From Anaerolineae bacterium (GTDB lineage: Bacteria; Chloroflexota; Anaerolineae; Promineifilales; Promineifilaceae): a stretch of 64,000 nt of DNA. Under the pieces are notes generated by a model, which did no database searches, was not told the DNA's origin, and was given only the letters and a program-made list of their open reading frames with translations. How positions within the stretch are numbered: the stretch's first letter is position 1; the number at the start of each line of letters is the position of its first letter. Of the stretch, positions 54,506-61,748 are shown in pieces. The stretch covers positions 1 to 64,000 of the forward strand of contig JADLAX010000055.1 of NCBI GenBank assembly GCA_020848035.1. The letters are read 5' to 3'. A program made the position numbers and the translations under genes.

Positions 54506-55418
54506 GAAATGGGCCACAGAGAACACAGAGAGAAAAGAGATTTTCTCTGAGCTCTCTGTGTTCTCTGTGGCAATCATCCTGGTTTTTTTATTGGGAGCCT
54601 GTGGCGCGTCTGGGGATGAGGTGGTGGAAACGAGTCCAACGGTTACGCCGCAAACCATCACCGACTTTCGCGTGGTGGTGGCCAGCGACGATATTTCCTA
54701 CCAATACCCGCGCATTCCCCTCATTTTGCAGGATGGCAACGACTGGATCACCGGGGCCGACAAGGTGGAGGTGGCTGCGTTTGATCTGTCTCAAGACGAG
54801 CCGGAGCTGGTCTGGCAGGGGGCAGCGACGCGTTACAACGATTACGCGCTGCCCTACTGGGTGGTGTATCCCGAAGTGGATCACCCTGGCGAATGGGGGC
54901 TGGTGGTAGACACCACGCTTGGCGCTACGACGGCGCGGCTGCAAATTGTGGTGGAGCTGGTGGCCGAAACCAACTCGCCCGCCGTAGGCACAATGCCGCC
55001 CGCCAGTGAAAACCGCACCCTGGCCACCGAGCCAGAACTGGCTAAACTCACCTCCGCCGCCGCGCCAGACCCGGACCTGTACCAGCAAACCATTGCGGCG
55101 GCGATGGCTTCCGGCAAGCCCAGCGTGATCACCTTTGCCACGCCCGGCTTTTGCCAGACGCGCTACTGCACCCCGGTGGTGGACAGCGTCTCGGCGGCCA
55201 AAGAGCAGTTTGGTGATGCAGCCAACTTCATTCATGTGGAGGTGTACAAGGAGTTCAGCCCGCTGGTGCTGGCTGATGAGATGGCGGAGTGGGGCTTGGT
55301 GACCGAGCCGTGGACGTTTGTTTTGGATGGGGACGGCCGTATTGCAGCCCGTCTCGGTGGCCCCGTGTCACCCCAAGAACTGGCCGATGAGTTGGAGAAA
55401 GTCGAGCAAGCCAATTAA
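54465..55418 (+). CDS. Thioredoxin-fold lipoprotein, start within an inserted repeat
   Basis: After a lipoprotein signal (AIILVFLLGACG) there is an Ig-like or beta-rich region (about residues 50-160) and a C-terminal thioredoxin-like domain (about 190-310) with CQTRYC in the active-site place (two Cys spaced by four) and a cis-Pro-like EPWTF. Such proteins act as thiol-disulphide or copper-delivery factors outside the membrane. The 5' end is odd: the signal peptide is encoded by the CACAGAG/CTCTGTG repeat, and the only ATG in frame (54465) lies inside bchH without a good ribosome site. A GTG at 54558 would give a short signal peptide. The start is therefore uncertain. It overlaps bchH by 41 bases if the ATG is used. 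Confidence 0.65.
   Translation: MGIWKTSLKAFTPKKWATENTERKEIFSELSVFSVAIILVFLLGACGASGDEVVETSPTVTPQTITDFRVVVASDDISYQYPRIPLILQDGNDWITGADKVEVAAFDLSQDEPELVWQGAATRYNDYALPYWVVYPEVDHPGEWGLVVDTTLGATTARLQIVVELVAETNSPAVGTMPPASENRTLATEPELAKLTSAAAPDPDLYQQTIAAAMASGKPSVITFATPGFCQTRYCTPVVDSVSAAKEQFGDAANFIHVEVYKEFSPLVLADEMAEWGLVTEPWTFVLDGDGRIAARLGGPVSPQELADELEKVEQAN
54513..54573. repeat. CACAGAG/CTCTGTG inverted repeat after bchH
   Basis: CCACAGAGAACACAGAGAGAAA and the mirror CTCTCTGTGTTCTCTGTGG form a long stem directly past the bchH stop. The same bases run through the signal-peptide frame of the thioredoxin-like lipoprotein. Confidence 0.85.
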
Positions 55419-55432
55419 AAGGAGCTGGCATC

Positions 55433-55750
55433 ATGGCTGAAATCCCAAATCGTATTCAGCGAATAATTTCACAATATCTTCAATCTTTAAAAGCGCATGG
55501 ATTTTTGATTGAAGATGCGATTTTGTTTGGTAGCTACGCCAGCGGCCAGGCTAACCAATGGAGTGACATTGATTTGGCCCTGGTTTCACACGCTTTCGAA
55601 GGAATCCGTTTTAAGGACAAAAATAAAATCCGCAAGATTACCATTGATACGAGCACAGATTTGGAAGTCTTGCCTTTTAATCCACGAGATTTCACCCCAA
55701 GCGACCCTCTGGTTAAAGAGATTTTAGATACCGGAATCCGCGTTGCCTAA
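55433..55750 (+). CDS. MNT-type minimal nucleotidyltransferase, no HEPN partner visible
   Basis: This 105-residue protein has the nucleotidyltransferase signature GSYASGQANQWSDIDLALV (about residues 28-46), with the metal-binding Asp pair, and a third carboxylate further on (DLEVLPF). Proteins of this class usually pair with a HEPN protein as a toxin-antitoxin set, where the MNT AMPylates the toxin. No HEPN gene is next to it. It ends with zero spacing to the bchD start. The gene may be a stray insertion or have a regulatory role. Its codon use is more A+T rich than that of the bch genes around it, which supports insertion. Confidence 0.8.
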   Translation: MAEIPNRIQRIISQYLQSLKAHGFLIEDAILFGSYASGQANQWSDIDLALVSHAFEGIRFKDKNKIRKITIDTSTDLEVLPFNPRDFTPSDPLVKEILDTGIRVA

Positions 55751-57595
55751 ATGAGCACACTACCCTTTCATGCCCTGGTTGGATTAGACGCTGCACAGCA
55801 GGCGCTGCTGCTGCTGGCCGTCGAGCCGCGCCTGCGGGGACTGGTGGTGACTGCTTCGGCCGGGACGGGCAAAAGCAGCCTGGCGCGGGGCATGCGGCTG
55901 CTGCTCAATGACGAGACGATGCCCTTTGTCGAGATTCCGCCGGGCGTGGACGCCGAGAATTTGTACGGCGGCCTGAATTTGGAGGCGACGCTGCGCCGGG
56001 GCGAGATGGTGCTCCAACCCGGCGTGTTGGCCCGCGCCCACGGCGGCGTGGCCTACGTGGACGGCATCAATTTGCTCACGGATGCCAACAGCAACTTGCT
56101 GCTGGCCGTTTTGGATGAGGGCGAAGTGCGTGTAGAGCGAGAAGGCGTCAGTTTGCGCTCGCCCGCCGAGTTTAGCCTGATTGGTTCGTATGATCCGGGG
56201 GAAGGGATGCCGCGCAAGCATTTGCTCGACCGGTTGGGGCTGCTGGTTTCGTTGCCGGGTTCGTTTGATGTGGGGCAGCGAACGGCCGTCATCCAACAAA
56301 ATCTCCGCACTGAGTCCGCCAGCTGGCAGGAAGAGCTGCAATTTCTGCAAGGATTGGTCAAAACGGCACGCGATCATCTGCCCAATGTCGAAATCAGCGA
56401 CCGGCAGCTGCGCCAGCTGAGCGTGACCGCCTTGCAGTACGGCGTAGAAGGGCACCGCGTGGATTTGTTTGCCGCTTGGGCCGCCTGCGCGGCCGCTGCC
56501 CTGGAACTGCGACCCACCGTTGAGGATGAGGATTTGACGCTGGCGGCCCGCCTGGTCATTTTGCCCCGCGCCACGCAAATCCCAGAGCAGGTGCCGGACA
56601 ATCCGGCGCCGCCGCCACCCCCGCCCCCTGAACCAGAAAGCGCCGAGCCAGACGAGACGGACGAAGAGGGCGAATCGCCTCCACCGCCGGAAAACCTGGG
56701 CATGGCCCCGGAGCAAATTTTGGAAGCGCTGGCCAGCGAACTGCCCGACGATTTGGAAGAGCTGCCCTTCCGTCACTTGCGGCGCGGGCGGACCGGTTCA
56801 CGCGGCAGCACCGAGGGCAAGCGTGGGCGGCATGTACGCTCCATTCCGGGCAATCCCAAGCAGGCGCGCATTGACGTGATCGCCACCTTGCGTACGGCCG
56901 CTCCCTGGCAGCGCATTCGGCAAAATGGCAATTGGCAGGGCAATGGGAATGGCAACGGCAGTCACAGCACCCGGCGTGTTCAGCTGGAGATGTCTGACAT
57001 TCGTGTGAAGCAGTACCGCAGCAAGGCGGGCGCGCTGTTTTGTTTTGCCGTGGACGCCAGCGGCAGCATGGCGCTGCACCGGATGCGCCAGGCGAAGGGC
57101 GCGGTCAACGCCCTGCTGCAAAAAGCGTACGTCAACCGGGACCGCGTGGCGCTCATTGCTTTTCGTGGCGGTGAGGCTGAACTGCTGATGCCGCCGACGC
57201 AAAGTGTGGAGCTGGCGCGGCGAGCGCTCGATTTGCTGCCCACGGGCGGCGGCACACCGCTGGCCTCGGCGCTGCTGCTGGCCGATGACGTGGCCCAGCA
57301 GGCCAAAAGCCGGGGCATTTTACAAACTGTGTTAATATTACTGACCGACGGTCGGGCGAACATTAGTCTGCGGCCGGACGGGCAGGTGCAGGAGGAATTG
57401 CAGCAGATTGGGCGGTACATTGCCGAATCATCGCTGCAGGTGATGGTGGTTGATACCCAGCGCAGCTACCTGAGCCGGGGCGAGGCGCGCCAGCTGGCGG
57501 AGTGGTTGGGCGGTGAGTATGCCTATCTACCCAATGCCAGCGGTGAGCAAATTGCCGATCTGGCGGCGGAGAAGGTAGTGGGGGAACGGCCGTAA
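55751..57595 (+). CDS. bchD: Magnesium chelatase subunit D
   Basis: This 614-residue protein has an N-terminal AAA+-like domain (about residues 8-275, with Walker A GTGKSSLARG), an acidic Pro-rich linker (about 275-320; PPPPPPEPESAEPDE), and a C-terminal von Willebrand A domain (about 420-610) with the MIDAS DASGSM and TDGR. BchD links the BchI ring to BchH. The linker also contains an Asn/Gly-rich tract near residue 390. It follows the nucleotidyltransferase gene with no gap. Confidence 0.93.
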   Translation: MSTLPFHALVGLDAAQQALLLLAVEPRLRGLVVTASAGTGKSSLARGMRLLLNDETMPFVEIPPGVDAENLYGGLNLEATLRRGEMVLQPGVLARAHGGVAYVDGINLLTDANSNLLLAVLDEGEVRVEREGVSLRSPAEFSLIGSYDPGEGMPRKHLLDRLGLLVSLPGSFDVGQRTAVIQQNLRTESASWQEELQFLQGLVKTARDHLPNVEISDRQLRQLSVTALQYGVEGHRVDLFAAWAACAAAALELRPTVEDEDLTLAARLVILPRATQIPEQVPDNPAPPPPPPPEPESAEPDETDEEGESPPPPENLGMAPEQILEALASELPDDLEELPFRHLRRGRTGSRGSTEGKRGRHVRSIPGNPKQARIDVIATLRTAAPWQRIRQNGNWQGNGNGNGSHSTRRVQLEMSDIRVKQYRSKAGALFCFAVDASGSMALHRMRQAKGAVNALLQKAYVNRDRVALIAFRGGEAELLMPPTQSVELARRALDLLPTGGGTPLASALLLADDVAQQAKSRGILQTVLILLTDGRANISLRPDGQVQEELQQIGRYIAESSLQVMVVDTQRSYLSRGEARQLAEWLGGEYAYLPNASGEQIADLAAEKVVGERP

Positions 57596-57609
57596 GTAAG
57601 CTCGTTCTA

Positions 57610-57640
57610 TTTCCCCGGAAACTATCCGGTTTCCGGGAAA
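57610..57640 (+). terminator. Hairpin after bchD (CCGGAAAC family)
   Basis: TTTCCCCGGAAAC pairs with GTTTCCGGGAAA (one bulge). A similar unit lies at 60793-60820. It lacks a long T-run, so it is a stability or partial-termination hairpin. Confidence 0.5.
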
Positions 57641-57786
57641 ATATAAGTTGAAGTAAGTCGTTTGTATTGGTACTTTGAAAGATGGTGGGAGCAACAAATA
57701 TAGGTCAGAGCGTGATGTGTCAGTTGCGCTCAGGCATCAGCATTACCTCAGAAGTTCCAGCATAATTTATCCAAAAGAAGGTCAAA

Positions 57787-58764
57787 ATGAGTCAAAAAGA
57801 AAATAAACATTCCGGTTGGGGAACCAGATTGGTCGGTGGTCTGGCGTTGGCCGTGGCTGCCGGTGGTTACCTCTATTACAAATTGAATAATCTGGCGACG
57901 GAGCCGCTGCCCAAGGCGTTGGAAGCGGACCTGATGAGCTTTGAGTCTGACGTGGCGGGTGAGCTGTTTTATTACGTGGACAAGCGGCGCAGCGGACGGC
58001 CGTTGCTCCTCCTCCATTCCATCAACGCGGCCCCATCGAGCATGGAGATACGGCCGTTGTTTGACCATTATCGCCAGGAGCGGCCAGTTTATTCATTGGA
58101 TTTGCCGGGGTTTGGCTTTTCGGAGCGCAGTGGGGAACGGCCGTATTTGCCGGAGCTGTACACCCAGGCGATTATCGAGATGGTTTCGACACAGATTGGA
58201 ACGGCCGTAGACGTGGTGGCCCTGTCGCTGACGAGTGAATTTGTGGCCCGCGCCGCGCTGCAGCGTCCGGACCTGTTCCATTCGCTCACCCTGGTCAGCC
58301 CGACGGGTTTCCAGGAAGGCCAGGCCGAGAAAAGCTATCCAGGTGAGGCATTGTACCGCATCTTCTCGCTGCCCATTTTGAGCCAGGGCGTGTACAACTT
58401 GCTGACCAAGCGGCCTGTGATTGGCTACTACTCTAACCAGAGCTTTACGCGGGAAGCGGCGGATGAATTTGTGGATTATGCGTATGCCACATCGCACCAG
58501 CATGGCGCACGCCATGCGCCGCTTTACTTCCTTTCCACGCAGCTGTTCACCTTCGACATTTTGCCCGCGGTGTATGCCAACCTGAGCCTGCCGGTGCTGG
58601 TGTTGTTTGATGAGGACCCAAACGTGACGTTTGAGAATCTGTCTGGCTTTGTCGCCAGCCGCACCAACTGGAAGGCTGAACGAGTCACCCCGTCGCGCGG
58701 GCTGCCGCATTGGGAAGTGTTGGGGGAGACAACGGCCGTTTTGGACCGGTTTTGGGCGGGCTAG
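57787..58764 (+). CDS. Alpha/beta hydrolase-fold membrane-anchored protein, altered nucleophile elbow
   Basis: This 325-residue protein has one N-terminal hydrophobic helix (GGLALAVAAGGYLYYKL) and an alpha/beta hydrolase fold (LLLLHSINAAPSSMEIRPLF, SLDLPGFGFSERSG). At the nucleophile place the sequence is VVALSLTSEF, so both Gly of the usual GxSxG are replaced though the Ser is kept. The final His is in GLPHWEVLG. It is unclear whether it is active. The gene lies about 190 bases after bchD and is the last of the rightward run. A membrane-bound carrier or assembly role is possible. Confidence 0.75.
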   Translation: MSQKENKHSGWGTRLVGGLALAVAAGGYLYYKLNNLATEPLPKALEADLMSFESDVAGELFYYVDKRRSGRPLLLLHSINAAPSSMEIRPLFDHYRQERPVYSLDLPGFGFSERSGERPYLPELYTQAIIEMVSTQIGTAVDVVALSLTSEFVARAALQRPDLFHSLTLVSPTGFQEGQAEKSYPGEALYRIFSLPILSQGVYNLLTKRPVIGYYSNQSFTREAADEFVDYAYATSHQHGARHAPLYFLSTQLFTFDILPAVYANLSLPVLVLFDEDPNVTFENLSGFVASRTNWKAERVTPSRGLPHWEVLGETTAVLDRFWAG

Positions 58765-58861
58765 CCCAACCTCCGGTTGGCGGACAAATTTTAGCGAACC
58801 ACAAGGGTCGCCAGGCACGCAGGGGTAAAATAAACATCTGCGCTCCTGGCGACCTTGTTTC

Positions 58862-59509
58862 TTAAGCCAGCAAGCTGTTGACAATGGTTTGGGCCTGGTC
58901 AATTTCGTCCTGGATGATGGTGTGGCCCATGTTGGGGTAGATTTTTTTGTTGACCACAGCCCCCAGTTGGGTGAGGGTTACGGCCGTTTCCTCCACCCGT
59001 CCCACCGGAATATGAAAATCCACATCGCTGCACCCGATAAACACCGGCGTGCCGTCTAGCGAACCATCGTAATCTCGTGGCGTGCCGGGCGGGCCAATCA
59101 ACCCGCCGCTGAACACCAGCAGACCGCCGTAGCGCCGGGCGTGGCGGGCCACAAACTCGCTGGCCAGGCAGGCCCCCTGCGAAAAACCGCCCAGGATGAG
59201 CCGTTCGGCGGGAATTCCGGCGGCTTCCACCGTGGCCACGGCGTCGGCCAGCGTTTGCAGGGCAGAGCTGAGCCACGGCTCGTTTTGCGGCATCGGGGCC
59301 AAAAAGCTTTGCGGGTACCAGGTGTTACCCCGGGCCTGCGGTGCCAGGTAGGCCATTTCCGGGTGGGGCAGCACCTCAGCCAGCTCTAGAATGCTAACAG
59401 CCGTTGCCCCCCGCCCATGTACCAAAATCATCGCTGCTTTGGCTTCATTGAGCGGTTTGCCTTGCTGTAGAAGCGGCTGCCCCTGGTGTGGACTGCTTGG
59501 GTTAGTCAT
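58862..59509 (-). CDS. Carboxylesterase/phospholipase-family serine hydrolase, MhqD-like
   Basis: This 215-residue alpha/beta hydrolase has the nucleophile in GGFSQGACLASEF, an acid in GCSDVDFHIP and a His in NMGHTI. It matches the small carboxylesterase group that includes Bacillus subtilis MhqD. With the dioxygenase and MarR genes upstream it makes the set found in the MhqR regulon, which handles quinones and methylhydroquinone. The start at 59509 has AAGGAG at proper spacing (an ATG three bases upstream is too close). A cloverleaf element and a CACAGAG repeat lie between it and the dioxygenase gene. Confidence 0.8.
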   Translation of the reverse strand: MTNPSSPHQGQPLLQQGKPLNEAKAAMILVHGRGATAVSILELAEVLPHPEMAYLAPQARGNTWYPQSFLAPMPQNEPWLSSALQTLADAVATVEAAGIPAERLILGGFSQGACLASEFVARHARRYGGLLVFSGGLIGPPGTPRDYDGSLDGTPVFIGCSDVDFHIPVGRVEETAVTLTQLGAVVNKKIYPNMGHTIIQDEIDQAQTIVNSLLA

Positions 59510-59528
59510 CATTACTCTCCTTAAAAAA

Positions 59529-59602
59529 GGAACACAGAGGGGCACAGAGGCGGCACGGAGTTTCACAGAGAAAAAAATCTGTGCCATCTGTGCAATCTGT
59601 GG
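59529..59602. repeat. CACAGAG/CTCTGTG inverted repeat before the cloverleaf element
   Basis: GGAACACAGAGGGGCACAGAGG and the mirrored CTGTGCCATCTGTGCAATCTGTGG surround a short A-run. It lies directly left of cloverleaf copy 2. Confidence 0.75.
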
Positions 59603-59610
59603 ATTTCTTT

Positions 59611-59792
59611 GTAACCGTTCAGTTCTCCGTAGAGCATGGGCCGCGCCTCGGCGCTTCGCGCCTGGCGCGGCCAAAGATCGAGGGTTTTTTCACTTTTTGG
59701 GGTCAAAATGACCCCAAAAGTGAAAAAACCCAAACTTCTTCCCCGCACGGGGCGCGCAGCGCCCTCGTGCGGGATACCAACTGAACGGTTAC
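59611..59792 (+). mobile_element. Cloverleaf palindromic element, copy 2 (most intact)
   Basis: The ends are perfect 14-bp inverted repeats, GTAACCGTTCAGTT and AACTGAACGGTTAC. Three inner arms match copy 1: GGCCGCGCCTCGGCGC..., the GGGTTTTTTCAC... arm with GGGGTCAAAATGACCCC at its tip, and CCCGCACGGGGCGCGCAGCG.... Length is 182 bp. It lies between mhqO-like and mhqD-like genes and would be transcribed with them. Confidence 0.88.
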
Positions 59793-59818
59793 ATTTCTTT
59801 CGCGCTAAGAAAGCGCGG

Positions 59819-60778
59819 CTACAAGGTGGCCGGGGCCACGGGTTTGAGCTCGATTTCCGGCAGGCGCTGCTCGATGGCCGGGCGATTTTTCTCCAGCCAC
59901 GGCGGCAGCTTCAGGTGGGTGCCCAATTCGGCCACGGGCTCGTCGTAGAGGAAGCCGGGCGCGTCGGTGGCAATCTCAAACAAGACACCGCCGGGAGAGC
60001 GGAAATAAATCGAGCGGAAATATTGCCGGTCCTGTACCGGGGTAACCTGAAAACGGGCCTGGCGCAGTTTGTCAAAGTAGGCCAGCTGCTCGCTGTCATC
60101 CACGGTGCGGAAGGCGATGTGGTGAATGGAGCCTGCGCCAAACTGGGCGGCCGGTTGGCCGGGCCGGTGCAAAATATCGACGTACAGGCCAACGTTTTTC
60201 CCACCGGCCTGGTAGCGATAGCGGCTGCCTTCCTGGTTGACGAAGGTGTAGCCCAGCTGCTCGATCAGCAGGTTGGCGGTCGGTTCTACCTCGTCCAGCC
60301 AGAGGGTGACGCCGTGGAAACCTTGCAGCGCCTCGTTTTCGCCAATCGGGCCGCCAGTCCAGGGCTGCAATGTTGCCGGGCTGTCGTCGGTGATGAGTTC
60401 CAGCGTCAGGCCATCGGGGTCGGTGAAGGGCAGCACGTCGGCACCGAAGCGGGTTTGCCGTTCGCCGGTGCTGATGCCGTTTTTCTGGAGCCAGCTTTGC
60501 CAGAAGTCCATTGCTTCCGGGCGGATGGTGTAGGCCATAGCGGCCGTTTCGCCATTACCCTTCCGCCCGCGCCGCATCTGCTGCCAGGGAAAGTAGGTCA
60601 TGATCGTGCCCGGTGTGCCAATCTCATCGCCGTAATACAGATGGTAGGTGCCCGGATCGTCAAAGTTGACGGTTTTTTTCACCAGCCGCTGCCCCAGGAT
60701 GTGGTGGTAGAACTCAACATTTTGGTGGGGGTTGCTGGCAACGGCCGTTATGTGGTGCAGTCCTTGTACGGGTTTCAT
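59819..60778 (-). CDS. Ring-cleaving dioxygenase of the glyoxalase superfamily, MhqO-like
   Basis: This 319-residue protein has two vicinal-oxygen-chelate modules, opening GLHHITAVASNPHQNVEFYHHILGQRLVKKTVNFDDPGTYHLYYGDEIGTPG, the signature of the MhqO/YkcA-type. Metal ligands are likely a His in LHHITA, His in SIHHIAF and Glu in LFEIATD. In B. subtilis such enzymes cleave hydroquinones. The gene follows a MarR gene and precedes an esterase gene, all leftward. Its substrate is inferred from that context. Confidence 0.85.
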   Translation of the reverse strand: MKPVQGLHHITAVASNPHQNVEFYHHILGQRLVKKTVNFDDPGTYHLYYGDEIGTPGTIMTYFPWQQMRRGRKGNGETAAMAYTIRPEAMDFWQSWLQKNGISTGERQTRFGADVLPFTDPDGLTLELITDDSPATLQPWTGGPIGENEALQGFHGVTLWLDEVEPTANLLIEQLGYTFVNQEGSRYRYQAGGKNVGLYVDILHRPGQPAAQFGAGSIHHIAFRTVDDSEQLAYFDKLRQARFQVTPVQDRQYFRSIYFRSPGGVLFEIATDAPGFLYDEPVAELGTHLKLPPWLEKNRPAIEQRLPEIELKPVAPATL

Positions 60779-60792
60779 CGTTTACTCCTACA

Positions 60793-60820
60793 TTTCTCCG
60801 GAAACTTGTTTCCGGGGAAA
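60793..60820. repeat. CCGGAAAC hairpin between marR and the dioxygenase gene
   Basis: TTTCTCCGGAAAC pairs with GTTTCCGGGGAAA (one mismatch). It is related to the hairpin after bchD at 57610. Confidence 0.6.
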
Positions 60821-60824
60821 TAAT

Positions 60825-61274
60825 TTATGCTTGCGCCAGACCCAACGTCCGGCAAAGAGCGGCCAACTGGGTCTGTTCGTCGGTGGTTAAGGCCGAAAAG
60901 GCGACCACCACCCCGGCCACGTGGGCGGGCAAAATCGCTTCAATCAGCGTGCGGCCCGGCTCGGTGAGCAGGATATCCACACAGCGGCGGTCGTCCTCGC
61001 GGCGCTGGCGGGTGACGTAGCCTTGTTTTTCCAGGTGGTCGATCACCATCGTCATGTTGCCGCTGGTTTTTAAGATTTTTTGCCCCAGTTCACCGCTCTG
61101 CATCGGACCTAGATGGTAAAGTACCTCCAGCACACCAAACTGGCTGGTGGTCAGGTCATGTTCTCGCAGGTGGGCATTGATGCGCTGGCCCACTGATTCG
61201 GCGGCGCGGAACAGCTTGATGTAGCAGTCTAGCGCCAAATTTTCTGCTTCTGTGCCTTCGTAATGAGTGCCCAT
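60825..61274 (-). CDS. MarR-family regulator, MhqR-like
   Basis: This 149-residue winged helix-turn-helix repressor shows LTTSQFGVLEVLYHLGPMQSGELGQKILKTSGNMTMVIDHLEKQGYVTRQRREDDRRCVDILLT, the MarR DNA-binding region with the DDRR wing. A Cys occurs in the wing (DRRCVD), and another in ALDCYIKL; thiol modification by quinones could relieve repression. It heads the operon with the dioxygenase and esterase genes. A palindrome at 61636-61656 is a candidate operator. Confidence 0.85.
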   Translation of the reverse strand: MGTHYEGTEAENLALDCYIKLFRAAESVGQRINAHLREHDLTTSQFGVLEVLYHLGPMQSGELGQKILKTSGNMTMVIDHLEKQGYVTRQRREDDRRCVDILLTEPGRTLIEAILPAHVAGVVVAFSALTTDEQTQLAALCRTLGLAQA

Positions 61275-61347
61275 GCTGCTCCTTTGAAAATAGGCCGCGG
61301 ATTGCGCGGATTAACGCGGATGAAATTTAATAAATCTGCGAAATCTG

Positions 61348-61532
61348 GTAACCGTTCAGTTGGTATCCCGCACGAGGGCGCTTCGCGCCCCGTGCGGGGG
61401 AAACGTCTGGGTTTTTTCAGTTTCTGGGGTCAAAATGACCCCAAAAACTGAAAAAACCCCCTTTATCATCGGCATCGCCAGGCGCGAAGCGCCGAGGCGA
61501 TACCCTTACTGCGGGGAGAGCTGAACGCTTAC
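61348..61532 (-). mobile_element. Cloverleaf palindromic element, copy 3 (inverted, diverged)
   Basis: In inverse order to copies 1 and 2, it opens GTAACCGTTCAGTT, then CCCGCACGAGGGCGC..., the long arm GGGTTTTTTCAGTTTCTGGGG and its complement, then ATCGCCAGGCGCG..., and closes CTGAACGCTTAC. Arms differ in sequence from the other copies, yet both sides of each stem changed together. It lies in the leader of the MarR operon. Confidence 0.85.
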
Positions 61533-61608
61533 GAAATCTGCTGATTTTTCATTCATGGTGTTGCGCCTGCGTTCAGCCTGTCCCTTGGAAAAAGTGAACT
61601 ACAACGAC

Positions 61609-61656
61609 AGTGTAGCAGGGAAGGGACTATAGATCAATATTAAATAGTTTAATATT
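61609..61656 (-). promoter_or_regulatory. Promoter and candidate operator of the marR operon
   Basis: On the minus strand TTGATC (61637-61632) and TACACT (61614-61609) are 17 bases apart. A perfect palindrome, AATATTAAA-TAG-TTTAATATT (61636-61656), touches the -35 box and is a good candidate site for the MarR repressor. The predicted transcript runs through cloverleaf copy 3 before the marR start. Confidence 0.6.
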
Positions 61657-61681
61657 AAAGCAATTCTCAGAAACGGGCAAG

Positions 61682-61708
61682 AAAAAACGCCAGAGGGTTT
61701 CTCTGGCG
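61682..61708 (-). terminator. Rho-independent terminator of the small gene upstream
   Basis: On the minus strand CGCCAGAG, a 5-base loop and CTCTGGCG are followed by six T's. It ends the leftward gene at 61749-62093 ahead of the marR promoter. Confidence 0.85.
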
Positions 61709-61748
61709 CTGACGTAAAGCGGCTAAATGGGTAGAAGTGAAGCGGTGG

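Noticed and set aside
59611-59792. Cloverleaf element as a tRNA or other classical RNA gene
   Set aside because: It is more than twice tRNA length, lacks the T-loop and anticodon features, and the copies are palindromic on both strands.
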